The position numbers and the translations under genes are program-made. Under the pieces are notes generated by a model that had not been told where the DNA came from, searched no databases, and worked only from the letters and a program-made list of their open reading frames with translations. From Homalodisca vitripennis (Eukaryota > Arthropoda > Insecta > Hemiptera > Cicadellidae): a DNA stretch of 64,000 nucleotides. The DNA is taken from contig NC_060211.1 in the NCBI RefSeq assembly GCF_021130785.1, forward strand, positions 25,901,001 to 25,965,000, in the 5' to 3' direction. Below are positions 12,660 through 25,110 of the stretch, piece by piece. Position 1 is the stretch's first letter. Every line of letters starts with the position of its first letter.

Positions 12660-13400
12660 TTAAGTGATGTTTTCAGATTCCAGGAATCAAATCTGTGTCA
12701 GCTCCTGGCATCACTAAGCGAAAGGTGAACTGTAAAAAAACACAACATTCACATTTTAATGTTGTTACAGTATCAAAATTATTACGATATTATCTTATTT
12801 ATCTACATCATACCTTGTTTCAATTACTAAGATTTTAACTGAAAAGTGTATACACTTTTTATACATCACAATGTAATACACACTCATGCATAGTATAACT
12901 TAACTATTAAAAAAAACAAAAAAAATAGAAACAAAACTGTAAGTTAGATATTAATTTAGAAACCCTAACAATTAAGGTCTATTAAATAAATAAATTAAAC
13001 GTAAACTGAATAATAGTATGTGATTAATAACAAGACTTTAAGAATGTTGAGTTTAGATCTAGTTCACCTTCTTCATAATGCACCTTCCTCTGGAGTCTTG
13101 TTCGTCTGAAGACATAAAAATATCGACAGGGAAGAAGCTATAAAATAAATGTTTGTTTTTGTTTTTTGCTCTGATGTAAATCGTTTCTATATTAGAGACA
13201 CCTAGATTACTAAATATAATATATAGTGTAATCCAGGCGAATTGGCATTAATTGCCTGATTAAGTGTACAATTGAGTGCACTTCGATGTTACTGACACAA
13301 TCTCTAAGCACGGTGGTGCAACCGAGTTTCCTACACACAACGTAACCATTATGGAAAGGGTTTTGAGCTTCTTTTTACACTTTTTAGATCTCTTTAGAGC
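12660..13400. repeat. Fold-back dispersed repeat, copies 2a and 2b
   Basis: Two pieces of the family described at 2295 face each other. A plus-strand piece at 12660-12760 contains attccaggaatcaaatctgtg and ends ...aacattcac. A minus-strand piece runs 13350 to 13040. On the minus strand it carries aactcggttgcaccaccgtg, gtgcactcaattgtacac, cttcagacgaacaagactcc and ggtgaactagatct. They are separated by about 280 bp of AT-rich sequence. No coding capacity is seen. Confidence 0.55.
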
Positions 13401-14394
13401 GTGATAGCCATTTATCCATTTTCTTAAAACGCGTGATACTTCATTTGGCTTTGGTGATCTGTGATAAAATTATCATGTATATGTATTGAATTCGGAGAGG
13501 TGGAGTATATGAATCAATTAAAATGTCAGATATCGTGTATTGAAAAATAAACAACTACTGCATTAGGATTTCACCTGTTAGACCAGATGTTTCCAAGAAC
13601 AACTGAGGACTGTGAAGACTATTAGAACAAATCTTTATTTTAGACAATTATCTAAAAATAAGTCACGGGTTAAAAATGTAAAAAATTGTGGCCTGCAATG
13701 AAACAATTGTAGGACACAGTAAAGTAGCTTACCATTGATCCTTTTCGACTCTGAATGTAAACAAAACTATCAATATTGGAGTTTAAAAATAGATAATATA
13801 TTTTGAAAGAAAAATAAACTGTGTTTTAAAGAGTATTGATCATTTTATTATAAGTTAGAAATAGTAATAATACTTAACAGACACTTTAGGTCATATTATC
13901 CAGAATTATGGTGTTCAAATTTATGCTTTTCGTTTTCATAATTGATGGAGGATTAATTTTGTCCAAGTAAGGTTGCAAAGTAACAGTAAGTACTAGGCAT
14001 GATTAGTGAAAATCTCCAAAATGTATTAGTTTTAAAACATACATTATTTTAATATGTCGAAGTTATGTAAATACTCAATTGTTGTGAAAACAGGGCCACA
14101 CTAATCTTTATTTTGACACTTCTATGTTTTTAATAAAATGTCCGACCAAGTCCGCTTCATAACGCTTACAAATTAAATTAAAAGCTTTTTGATCAATTTT
14201 GCTTTATTTACAGATTAATTGATTAATTAATTACAAATAGCCTAAAACGATGTGTTTAAATTTTTATGTTTGCCCAAACGGATATGTGGATGGTAAGCAA
14301 TTTTAAATAATACAAAATATGTTACATAATGTTACCTCTTTCTATTAATATCATAGGTTAATTTTTATCACTGATTTTCAAAAATCATACTGCA
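13401..14394. other. AT-rich stretch with a possible plus-strand signal exon
   Basis: At 13908-13966 the plus strand reads ATG, a hydrophobic run MVFKFMLFVFIIDGGLILS, then AA followed by the donor gtaagg (phase 2). No matching downstream phase-2 exon was found. The nearby MCLNFYVCPNGYVDG frame (14250-14293, donor gtaagc) enters in a different phase. Both could be chance. Confidence 0.2.
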
Positions 14395-14830
14395 CCGACT
14401 CACCAAACTAATTCTGTTTGTTAAATTCGCTGAACAGACCCACGACCAATAATGCAAAAACATCCCAAAGAAAAGAAAGTTTTCCATCTCCTTATTTAAC
14501 AATATATATCTTGTAGACCTTTTCTTTCCATATGTAAAATTGCAACCAATAGAACCACTTTTCAGATCAAATCTCATGTTCCGTATCTTACTTATTCACT
14601 AAGGCTAAAATGTTAAGTGCCAAGGGCTTAGTTGCTGTGCGGAAGTTATGTAAAACGAAGCCGTGGTTTGGTTAAGTTAAGCCGCTTTCAGGGTTTGTAC
14701 TAAGTCTGCGAGAAGTTGGGCGATCAAAGTGACTGTATGAAACTGATAATCCAACTCATCAAACACCAACATTTACCCGCTACTCCCGCACAAGAACGCC
14801 TTGGCCTGTGTTTACATATAACAGAAATAG
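14395..14830. other. Mixed stretch: possible minus-strand signal exon and GC island
   Basis: On the minus strand MENFLFFGMFLHYWSWVCSA followed by NLTNRISL ends exactly at a gtgagt donor (ATG near 14488). This looks like a signal-peptide exon, but no partner exon is proven. The block 14600-14830 is GC-richer and carries cgatcaaagtgactgtatg and aactgataatccaactcatc, the latter an inverted relative of 11239-11264. Confidence 0.25.
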
Positions 14831-15810
14831 TGGCATAGGCTGGTACACTGAGGTTTTCTACTTTTATTTGTTTAAGTTTGACATGGCGAAGGGAAATTTG
14901 AAATTACAGCTAGATTTCGGGAATATTCCATTTTTATATGTTACACGTGTTCTATTTTATATAACACATGTATAGAGAATTTGAAATCCACTCTCTTCCT
15001 AGGTGTCAAAGTATTAATACACCATTCAAATTTTATTTAACCATCATCTTGTAATTTTGAATCACATAGCGACGGAAAATTTCCAAAATTATAATTTAGA
15101 TTTTTGAAAATTGTTAGGTTACGTTCAAATTCAAAGAGCCCTGATATGTTTATTAAAAAATCACAACAGGAAAGCGAAAAACTAAAATTCAAAAAGGAAA
15201 ACACTGAATTAAAAAATAATATGTGATCTACGTAATAAATTCACCACATCGACTTAATATATTAATCTGTTTATGAAAGATTTATTTATTTTGTAAATCA
15301 AAACTTTATATTTGACTTGCTCTGAATTCAAGAGAACAGTAACTTTTCAAATAAAACTTTAAAGTGATTTTAACAGCCTTCTTCCATTTCGGCAACAAAT
15401 AAATCGAATTTTACAGCAGACTGGCTTCATTGAATTGCTCTGAAACAATCCAGCTGTTTGGTCCCTTAAGACTTTAATAAATCCGTTTTACTACTCAGTT
15501 TATAAAATAATGCCATAAGATTGCTGTGTTCAAACTCTCGCATTACTCTGTAAAAATGTTTTATCAAACAAATTCTACAATTGAGCTATATTTTTTGCTG
15601 CCACCACTTTGCTGTGCAGTGATGAATGATCAAAGAAAAACTTAACCATTGAAACGTTCGATTCTAAGAGTTCTAAAGCTATTTTAAAGAAAAATTTCCT
15701 AACTGAGATGTTTTACAAAGCCTTTGAGGAACTAAAATATTTTAAAACGTGTCAAAAATGTAGTTTTCATAATGCTTATCCATTGTCAACTTGGGTGTCT
15801 ATGCACTTTT
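14831..15810. other. Intergenic, nothing identified
   Basis: No supported gene or repeat is seen. Confidence 0.4.
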
Positions 15811-16074
15811 CTATGCAGTGATATTTTGGTATACTCCGAGACCTGCCATATAGTCCTTGTTCAGTGTGGTTAAGTTTTGGGCAAGAAGGAAGTTCGCTAC
15901 ATCAGGCAAATGGGTTAGAGCTAGTTGGACTAGATTTTGGAGATATTTGTATTTAAAGCTGGATGGTCCTTTCATAAGCATATTAATACGAAGACTGTGT
16001 AAGGACATTGCATCAACCTTGACTTTGGGGTAGTCTTTTTGAAGCATAGTTGGCCGAGTGGGTTGGCTAGTCAC
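15811..16074 (-). pseudogene. Possible hAT-like transposase C-terminal fragment
   Basis: The minus-strand 87-codon frame contains KGPSSFKYKYLQNLVQLALT and then LLAQNLTTLNKDYMAGLGVY. This resembles the C-terminal dimerisation region of hAT-like transposases, where a conserved Leu/Ala-rich helix is followed by an ERxFS-type segment. Here the ERxFS part is not intact, and no upstream transposase is seen. I treat it as a decayed fragment; chance similarity is possible. Confidence 0.4.
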
Positions 16075-16921
16075 ATAGCAACTATGTGCTATCGCTGTCC
16101 GTAATCGGACAGGAGAGTTGGTCCGACCCAGAGAAACTGTGTTTTTGTCGATTATTTAAATATAATAAATAATAGCACAAATACGATCCAGAGAAACTGT
16201 GAGTTTTTGAAAACTTCGTTTAATACATTTTATCAGGAAAATTGTTTGCTAGTCGTAAAACTGTTTACTCTTGACGAAGCAGTTTGGTTTATAAGTTGAA
16301 TGGGTTGACAGGTTCCCAAGTTTTTCATGTTAAGACTCATTTTAACGATGTGGAAACTTTGTATCCTTATATGCAACCAAAACCTTGTCCCTTAAAAGTA
16401 TTTTGAATTGAACTTAACTATATAATAATTCTTGTTAATTTTGTTATAGGTTTAATATTCAAAAGTTATTAAGTAGTTTTGTCAATCAGGTACAAATGTT
16501 AGGTTAAGTGAATTAGAAGTTTACTCGTACATAGACCATGGGGTCAAATCTATCAGGAATTAATTTCGCAGACAATAAAGGTGACGAAGAGTCAGCTGAG
16601 TGTTAGTATGTTCTCAATATTTGTAATGAAATCTCCTCGTTTCTCGTACCTCAGAAGCTAAATGCTCTGGATATGTGAGGTTACAACAATACGTCGCGAG
16701 TGCCGGGTGAAGGGACTCTGTGCATAATCCTGGTAGGACACCTGTCAGCCTCCAGGATGTAGTATAAGAAGGACACGTGATGGATGTGCATCTCCTACAT
16801 TACCATAACTACTACCTGCTTGCTTTACTTGACGGTTGTCGTTTCCCAAATCCTTTTCCAATTTCAATTCTCATAAATATGGTGATTCATACAATAAGAT
16901 TACATTAAACGTATTGCTAAC

Positions 16922-16925
<4 letters not shown>
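16075..16925. other. Intergenic with short direct repeat
   Basis: The string cagagaaactgtg occurs at 16129 and again about 60 bp later, each after a gatcc/gaccc context. The 60 bp between them is AT-rich. A small GC-richer patch at 16560-16850 contains gaagagtcagctgagtg and no supported gene. Confidence 0.35.

Positions 16926-16994
<69 letters not shown>
16926..16994. repeat. (TA)n microsatellite
   Basis: About 34 TA dinucleotides, ending 16 bp before a Helitron. Confidence 0.97.
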
Positions 16995-16998
<4 letters not shown>

Positions 16999-17010
16999 GA
17001 TATAATCTAA

Positions 17011-17505
17011 TCTAAATATATATAAAAATGAATGTTTGTGTGTTTGTCCTTTATGGAATAGCAAAATATTAGACAGACCATTATGAAAATTTTTATGTAT
17101 ACGTATTTTTCCACGGAGAAGGTTTATAAGCTATGCCCATTGATGTAACTCACCACCAAGCGGCGCTGCAAAGGATAAAAGGTTTCAAAGCGCCTGCACA
17201 CTATAAACTGCAATTACGAGACAGTTACGTATATTACATAGCCAAACACTATTTGAAGGCGCTAAGTTATTATATATATTTGTCTTTAAGATACATTTCT
17301 GATTGAACTTAAAGTTTGAGTGTTAGACCACTTTATAATAAAGTACATGTACGTGCACAATGGCTATAAATATAAACATATTTTCTTGATCGTGGCAACA
17401 AGGCAAACTCTACATCAGCGTTGTAAATATAATTCAATTAAGCCAGAAGTTCAAATACACGGACAAAGCTTAAGAAAAGCGTGCAAAGCCGCGGGAAACA
17501 GCTAG
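17011..17505 (+). mobile_element. Non-autonomous Helitron, 495 bp
   Basis: The element starts TCTAAATATATATAAAAATG directly after a host A. It ends ...gccgcgggaaacagCTAG directly before a host T, the A-T insertion signature of Helitrons. The 5' TC plus TATATAAAAATGAATG and the 3' gcgtgcaaagccgcgggaaa ending in CTAG are typical of insect Helitrons. No Rep/helicase is encoded. A degraded 3' end of the same family is at 56230-56395. Confidence 0.8.
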
Positions 17506-19280
17506 TATATCATATGTATGTATAATGTATATGTATGTGTATGTATCTTGATGTATATATAATTATGTAAAGAATTTCCAAGTTTATCTTGTAATACAAC
17601 TGAAATATATTTAGGATTACACAATGAATCATCTTTAGTGAAAACTAATGAACTAATAATTTTATAATTCTGAATAAACAAATGTAAAATACCAACTAAT
17701 CGTAGAAAATAACTTCCTTCTTATTATATGTAGTATATATTAATCATATACTTAAAAATGGTCATAATTTGTGAAATTTTTTAAAATAATTTATGCTTTA
17801 TAATGATTAACAATATTTAAAAATCCGCATGGCTCCTAAAGAGCATGTAAAATTTTGTTGTAAAATCATAACGTTTTGTAGTTCAGTTCACTGAATGTGC
17901 TTGTTATACGGGAAGGAACTTAGTAACTTATAATTAATTCAGCAAACTCTACTAAGTACCTGAATCATTGACTATACCCTCACTGGTTAGATGTAGTAGT
18001 TGATAATATGACAACAATTAAATTAATTAAATGTTGTCCTGCAATTCATCGGAACTGCTTGTTCCATTTAGTTGTAGATACACACCAAGGTTAGGATTGA
18101 AGTCAGTTTAGTCTGTAAAAGAAATTTGCAATACGTTTCCAACTTCAAGATACCATTAAAAAGGTTTTATTAAAATAATACTCGACCTTGGTATGAGTAT
18201 GGCACAAAACAGATTTATAAAACCCCTAAAATGTTATAGTTAATTTATTATATACAGTAACACAGTACACAACGTACAAAATGTGTTAGTTGGAAGATAA
18301 ACTAATTTACAGAACCGAGAAGGAGAGAAGTTTAAAAGTATGAGTAGATGAGGAACTTGCAAGTTTAAAAAGCTATGTCTATTACACGAATTATTTTTTA
18401 CTAATATAATTTATGTTCATATATCACTATCCACAATAAATTGTATTGTCCACATAATTATTATGAATTAAGCGTCCTGAGTGCGTCCTTACGCACTTAA
18501 AAACTGCGAATAATTTTAGTACTATTTATTATAATAGATTATAATGCCTATAATACAGTTTATGTTTGTGATATTATTTGTCACATTTCAATTTAAAGTA
18601 TTTGTATTTTAGATACATTGTGTCACAAACATTGCTAATCAATCCATTTAGGCATTTAAAAATTTTTGGGGACTTAACAAGTTTTTTACTACAGGATTAT
18701 TTTCATCAGAATGAACATGAAATTTGTGACATCAGATAAAACAGCAATTTCTAAAAGTCCTACAATTTATAATTCATAGTTTTGCGTAATCTCGTATTAG
18801 ACTATTGACCTTTAATTAATTTCCCATAAGGCCAATAATTTAACATGTTATTTGATCAAACGGGTTCTGAAATATAATTGTTTTGTAATAAACACATATT
18901 GACAAACACTTTTTTGCTTGTTCTTATGAATAATATCATGTCCTGAAGTTTTACCAATCCGTACAACACTCTGTATATTGATATTCATGATCTTACTGAA
19001 CATTGCGACGCACATAAAACACCGCAGTTAATTAAATCATTTAAGGTATTAAATAAACACTGATTTTCTTATAAAAGTAGCAGTTTAAAATGTGAGCTTT
19101 AAATTTGTAACATGTAAATGAATTTTTCAGCAAACTACAGTATTTACATTCATTTTTTTTGAGTAATCATATCATAAACAAATTAATAAAAGTAACTTAT
19201 TAAATAACAAGACATTCACAAAAGTAACCAACGGTTTTCAACTTACAGACGAAGTCTTTAACAGTGTGAAATACATCCAA
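17506..19280. other. AT-rich gene-free stretch
   Basis: No supported gene. Near 18860-18977 the text cttttttgcttgttcttat ... acaacactctgta weakly resembles the right arm of the 9279 MITE, which could mark a decayed copy. Confidence 0.35.
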
Positions 19281-19309
19281 GATGACAGGTCAAGATACAA
19301 TTTGTCATC
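19281..19309 (+). promoter_or_regulatory. Recurrent inverted-repeat motif
   Basis: The sequence gatgaca ... tgtcatc forms a perfect 7-bp inverted repeat around caagatacaatt. Versions in the same orientation occur at 4912, 23959 and 25111. It lies 40 bp before the 118-bp satellite. The role is unknown. Confidence 0.3.
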
Positions 19310-19350
19310 TCTGGTCTCGACGCCTCCCTTATTGTAGCTCAGTGTAGTGT

Positions 19351-20419
19351 GAACGGTCGGGAATTGAAGTAACAAGCGGGGCGAACTCCGTCTGACTGAT
19401 GGCTGGGCCTGCTGTCTACATAAATGGCTCGGTGAGATTGGAATGGCATGCTGTTTAAACTCGGTCTCGAACGGTCGGGAACTGAAGTAACAAACGGGGC
19501 GAACTCTGTCTGACTGATGGCTGGGCCTGCTGTCTACGTAAATGGCTCGGTGAGATTGGAATGGCATGCTGTTTAAACTCAGTCTCGAACGGTCGGGAAC
19601 CGAAGTAACAAACGGGGCAAAACTCCGCCTGACTGATGGCTGGGCCTGCTGTCTACGTAAATGGCTCGGTGAGATTGGAATGGCATGCTGTTTAAACTCA
19701 GTCTCGAACGGTCGGGAACTGAAGTAACAAACGGGGCAAAACTCCGCCTGACTGATGGCTGGGCCTGCTGTCTACGTAAATGGCTCGGTGAGATTGGAAT
19801 GGCATGCTGTTTAAACTCAGTCTCGAACGGTCGGGAACTGAAGTAACAAACGGGGCAAAACTCCGCCTGACTGATGGCTGGGCCTGCTGTCTACGTAAAT
19901 GGCTCGGTGAGATTGGAATGGCATGCTGTTTAAACTCAGTCTCGAACGGTCGGGAACTGAAGTAAAAAACGGGGCAAAACTCCGCCTGACTGATGGCTGG
20001 GCCTGCTGTCTACGTAAATGGCTCGGTGAGATTGGAATGGCATGCTGTTTAAACTCAGTCTCGAACGGTCGGGAACTGAAGTAACAAACGGGGCAAAACT
20101 CCGCCTGACTGATGGCTGGGCCTGCTGTCTACGTAAATGGCTCGGTGAGATTGGAATGGCATGCTGTTTAAACTCAGTCTCGAACGGTCGGGAACTGAAG
20201 TAACAAACGGGGCAAAACTCCGCCTGACTGATGGCTGGGCCTGCTGTCTACGTAAATGGCTCGGTGAGATTGGAATGGCATGCTGTTTAAACTCAGTCTC
20301 GAACGGTCGGGAACTGAAGTAACAAACGGGGCAAAACTCCGCCTGACTGATGGCTGGACCTGCTGTCTACGTAAATGGCTCGGTGAGATTGGAATGGCAT
20401 TTTGTTTAAACTCGGTCTC
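19351..20419. repeat. Satellite: nine 118/119-bp units
   Basis: Units start at 19351, 19469, 19587, 19706, 19825, 19944, 20063, 20182 and 20301, each beginning gaacggtcgggaa. The first two are 118 bp and carry gcgaactccgtctg. The rest are mostly 119 bp and carry gcaaaactccgcctg. The inner units are almost identical while the first and last carry private changes, the pattern expected from unequal exchange. The unit length is not a multiple of three, so frames through it are not protein repeats. The unit is much GC-richer than its flanks. Confidence 0.97.
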
Positions 20420-22118
20420 TGGTAGTGTTATATTGAAATTTCAAAATAACGGCTACATACAAAAGACGTCATTTTAAAAGGCAGTTCCCTAATAACATTT
20501 ATTAAAATACTGATATAAGCTCAAAAGCAATTGTCAAGTAATTGCTAATAGCCCAGGGCCGGATAGCCAGCATTTTATAAGCATAGAACCGTGAATTCGA
20601 TACAGTAATTTTCCCCAGGAGAAAATTGGTTGTTAGTCACGATAAATGTGGTGGGGTTCGAAGGAAAGTAACAAATAAGTAATTAAAAAATATCTCACGA
20701 AAGTTTTTCAAATGGTTTTCTTTGATACACCTAAACCCAAACACTATCAAACACAAGCATTTAAGGTCGACAAAACAAATTCCAGCAAATCCTATAAAGA
20801 AGTAAGTTTGGCTGAAAGTGGAAAATTCTTGTCTCTTTTTCAAGTAATCTAACAACTAATAATAGTTGTCAAACAACTATAACAACAAGTTAACTAACTT
20901 GATAACAAGTGTGCAAGCAAAAAAAAAAAAAAAAAAATAATAATGATTTGATATTTTTTACCGAAATTTTGATACCGTTGAATTTCACCCTCACCACAAC
21001 TAATGTGGTTCTTGGATCCTAGCTTATAAAGAGTTTACTATATTATTTTTAGCTCACTAAGTAAATATTATGCTCTATATCTGAATTGTTATACTATAAC
21101 TATACCCATTCATACTAGTGTTGACATAAGCCTAACAACAGCATGGTTACTCCTTGAACTGTTGAAACTTGAGAAGTCATCTTTCAGCTAAGTATATGCT
21201 GAAAGATATTTTACTCTCTTCTGTTCTCATATATGTATAGAAATTATTGGTAATATAGCCATATATAGTAAATTAAATAGCCATGTGACCTGATAATCCA
21301 ATTGCTATGTTATTCCAGCTAAAACATTCGATCAATATGTTTTTGAGAAGGCTATCAAAAATCTGCTGGTTTTCTTCTTTATTTTACTCTTACAATGGTT
21401 TTTAAAGCTTTACATTTTTTGGACTTGATTTTGCTATCGAAGATCTTGAGGTTTTGTTAAGTTGCGATTATTGAAACAAAATACCTAAACACCAATTATA
21501 ACTTTGAATTGGTCTTGCAACGAACAACAACTGGCACTGAAACAATTTAGTGTTCAACACTGAAACACAAAGGGATGTTTATGTCCTGTCAGCTTTAAGG
21601 CTATCAGAGTAGAATAACTCGATCTACTGTCACGAAAGCAACCACCTAATAATGCCTGGACATTGCCATCTCCCCTACACGGGGAACTAATATTGTTTCA
21701 GTTAGCCATGTGGCATCGTAGTGCCCGGCCTTGATAATAACCGCACGGTCCGCCCCTCTCATACGTCCTGACGTTCCTCTGTCTGACCGCACGTCCCCAG
21801 GACATGTCAGTGTGGTTAATGTTGTGCTTCACTGAAGCTATCATTCATAAATTTTAGGGCATAAATGTCTGAACTTTCATCGGAAAGTAGATGAGACAAT
21901 TGAAGGTGGGTACCCTGTGTACTGTATTAGATGTTTACTGATCCTTAAAAAGGTTACTAATTGATAACGACCTGTGGTAATTAGCACTATAATGAATCAC
22001 TATAATATTGTAAAATGTTAACACTAATTGACTATACTGTTTCTGAAAATTGCCCTTTATCCGAAACTCATCTTCATTAGTCAAACCACATACATGACTC
22101 GTCTGTCAGATATTGATT
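20420..22118. other. Intergenic with GC island at 21590-21840
   Basis: No supported gene. A run of A occupies 20920-20938. The island at 21590-21840 (including tgataataaccgcacggtcc and accgcacgtccccaggacat) is GC-rich and noncoding, and could be a regulatory element. Confidence 0.35.
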
Positions 22119-22150
22119 AATTTATACCATTAATTAAAATGGTATAAATT
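22119..22150. repeat. Perfect 13-bp hairpin next to a SINE
   Basis: aatttataccatt (22119-22131), loop aattaa, aatggtataaatt (22138-22150). It abuts the end of the tRNA-derived SINE and shares its tataaatt edge, so it may be part of the element boundary. Confidence 0.85.
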
Positions 22151-22447
22151 GTAATAGCCGAATTTCATTTCAATAAACATTGAATAACAAAAAGTACTTA
22201 CTCCGTCGGAACTCGAATCCGGATCTCTCACTTGCCGGGTGAATGTGTTACCATTACAGCACAGAGCCCTTACTTTTTACGATTCAAATATTTTCTATTT
22301 GACCGTATCTGTCACATATGCGTTTAAATAACCGGACTAACATATGATCGGAAGACCAAATACCTGTCAAACGACTTTTATTTACATTAATATTATCTTT
22401 GTATAAATGGCAATAGCCGAATTTAATTTCAATAAACATTGAATCAT
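22143..22447 (-). mobile_element. Gly-tRNA-like SINE, minus-strand copy
   Basis: Read on the minus strand, the central part (22268-22200) is tRNA-like: an A-box-like tgtgctgtaatggtaaca, then attcacccggcaagtg, then a B-box-like ggattcgagttcc. It is flanked by two direct repeats of about 43 bp (22143-22187 and 22402-22445). Each contains aatagccgaattt and aataaacattgaat, and they differ at only a few sites. A (TA)n tract follows at 22465. The relative at 25560-25846 has the same order. It would have been transcribed by RNA polymerase III; it is not a functional tRNA gene because the acceptor stem is not maintained. Confidence 0.7.
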
Positions 22448-22458
22448 AAGATTCAAAA

Positions 22459-22464
<6 letters not shown>

Positions 22465-22502
<38 letters not shown>
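22465..22502. repeat. (TA)n microsatellite beside the SINE
   Basis: About 19 TA dinucleotides on the upstream side of the minus-strand SINE, mirroring the (TA)n beside the other copy. Confidence 0.95.
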
Positions 22503-22506
<4 letters not shown>

Positions 22507-25110
22507 TATAAGTTTTAAGTAAGGCTTAAGTTTGTGATGAACATGTCAGTACGGTTTAGATATGCTCCGAAACTATTTCTTGTTGATGATCGTCTTTAAT
22601 TTTACTGCTTAACTAGTCAACATAAACCTTAACTAAAAATGCTCCAAATATTTCTAGTTTTCAAGCCTAGAAATGAATCAGTAAGTCACATTCGGAAGAT
22701 TAATTAATTTGCAAACAAATATTGGATATCGAAAGGAAACATTCCCCATTTCGTATGCACATAATGGCCATCTGCAATAGCTGACTGCTGTAGCTAACAA
22801 ATCAAATTTCCTTAACTGAGAACTTTATTTTTATGTATGACTAAAAGAATCCACATTATAATAGTTTTGGTTAAAACATACTAAATGAACCAAAAAACTA
22901 TACAATACACTATGAAGGTAACGAATGTTTGATACAAATAAGATCGGTTGAGATGAGTCAATAATGGTATTGCTTTTTGGAGCTTCTAGGAACATTTAGG
23001 AATAATACTACTGAAAATTATTTTTTCCTACAAAGTTATGAACAATTTTGTATTCTACAGAATTTAAATTATGGACCTGATACAAGTTTTAACTTCTAAA
23101 TTGATTTTAGTGTTCGAACTGGTATAAACACTGCGATGATCAGTTGAACAGACATCAAGGTTTTACGAGTATTGGTATAGATTGCGGCTCAACATCAAAG
23201 CGATGTTATCTAACACAGCCGCAAGGGTGTCATGGTCACGCCGTCATAAATTAACTTCTTGTTCGTTTGTGTTCCTGAACATTAAATCGAGGGTAGGTCT
23301 GATTAGCGTTATCGCCCCTCTCTAATTGTTATTTAAGGCAGCATTACATCGGGTGAGGCATATCGTGAGTAATGTATGCGGTTTTATGACTTTTGTACAT
23401 CGAAATCTGATAAATGATAAGGCACTTGCTCATCAGTAAATAGTTTATGACTCAGTCATGCAATGCACGTAACCGTTGCATAAATTTAGCTGCATATGAT
23501 ATTTATTCATGTTCGTTGGCATGGGAATAGAGTTGGAGATTCATGAACAATACATCACACCTATTTTACTGATCTCTTAGGGAGAATTAAAAATATCGGC
23601 GGGAGAAGGAAAAAATGTTATCATTATGCAAATTTTTTATAATTATTATTGTTATATAAAGTTTAATTACTTTAATGTTCAAACTATTTGATCCTATTGA
23701 TCGATCATACGTGATCCTGAATGTCTAAATAGTCCGTTGTCATAGTATACGTTTTCAATAAACAATGTCCTGTTTCATGGACTGTCTATTAATCCGTATA
23801 CAATGTTTGTATAGTTAAAGATGTGTTTAGTATTATCTCTAATTTATTATCACCACCAATCTTGTGTTGAACGATTATTATTTGCACAAGATGGATTGCA
23901 GATATTGAATCGTACACTAACCAAGCCGACATTTGCCAAATGCAAAAGTGCTGTAAGCGACAGTTTAAGGCATAATTTGTCATGCCCTTGCAACATTGTG
24001 AATAAAACCACACTGGGAATAAAAGTAGGGGCTGTCACACCCAGACACCCTTATTGTACCCGGAATGCTCGGCTTGTCAACTTAACTCAAATTTTGCTTT
24101 CGAATTGTGATTTTTAAAATGCAGCGGAATTTAGTAGTCCCATACCATTTTGTTCAATTAAAAAACTATCACTCTAATCCATATTATACAATATATAAGG
24201 TGTTAAGTGTTAATAGATTGGTATTAAGTAGTAAGACTCTAACATTCATAATTTTCATTGGATGTTGACGAAAACCTTGTGTATAATTTGAAACCTAGTA
24301 GCTATAACTTACTGAATTTTAAATTTTATTGATCAGCATAATTCTTGACATGAGGCGAAATAATTACTGAACAAATAGTTTTCCATATTTTGATACTGTA
24401 ATGTGTCCTTTAAATGGCAATACACTCACCAATACTTTAACCTGACTTTTAAATGACCAATTCATGGAAATAATGTGAATATCTTGTTGGTGTATACATT
24501 TGGATAAACTTTACGAACCTAGAGAACGTAACAGTTATTTGCATGAATGTAACGAAAATTTAAAAGAAAACCTGCTTAATTCATTTTTCCCACTTGTACT
24601 GCACTTTAAAACCATGAAATACTAATTGCCTTGGAGTTATCTTACAGGTTCAATAATAATTTATTTGAAACTTCAGTTTAAACCTTGGCAACTCTGATTA
24701 TATTATATTTCCGTAATGTTCAGAGAAGCTAGTATCAACAATTTTTTTTATATATTGGAAAGAATACTACTTGGGTAAGGAATAGACTAGCAGCTCGTTG
24801 TTATCTTATGTGTAATTATGGTAATATCAAAAGCCAGTGTGAATTTCACGTACAAGCAATACTCATCTTGAGATAAAAATTCTCATAATTTCATGCAATG
24901 GAAAATATCCACCATTGATAAAAATACCTGTTTTTTTATAACAAAATGTTTTGTTATACTTTTATAACATTTTTAATCGGTTACTACAGGATATCTGTAG
25001 TTACACGTAACTGGTGCATTTCCAGAAACTAGGAACAAGTGAGGCAGTCACGTATAGAATATGAAGTTCTGGAGAAAGATTCTGCCAACAACGCAACAAT
25101 TTATAGAGAA
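22503..25110. other. AT-rich stretch with small GC-richer blocks
   Basis: No supported gene. The block 23160-23360 is GC-richer, with TAAT-type cores and ggtcacgccgtcataaatta. The motif at 23959-23984 (gacagtttaaggcataatttgtc) is one of the four recurrent motifs. Open frames at 23789-24117 overlap on both strands and have no domain. Confidence 0.35.

Noticed and set aside
16046..16130. tRNA-like text with ggccgagtggg and a cacatag/ctatgtg hairpin
   Set aside because: The B-box-like ggtccgaccc is poor and no acceptor stem forms; at most a decayed SINE head.
19238..19567. 109-codon minus-strand frame ending MYFTLLKTSS before a GTAAGT
   Set aside because: Mostly satellite sequence. The donor is real-looking, but the unit length of 118/119 bp destroys the frame in the array.
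19351..20419. CRISPR-like regular repeats
   Set aside because: Units are contiguous with no unique spacers, and the genome is eukaryotic.
22200..22268. Possible genuine tRNA genes at 22.2, 25.7, 40.9 and 54.5 kb
   Set aside because: Each has A and B boxes, but the acceptor stem is not maintained and the surrounding SINE body is shared between copies.
23789..24117. Overlapping open frames of 62 to 98 codons on both strands
   Set aside because: No domain, signal peptide or exon boundaries; consistent with chance.
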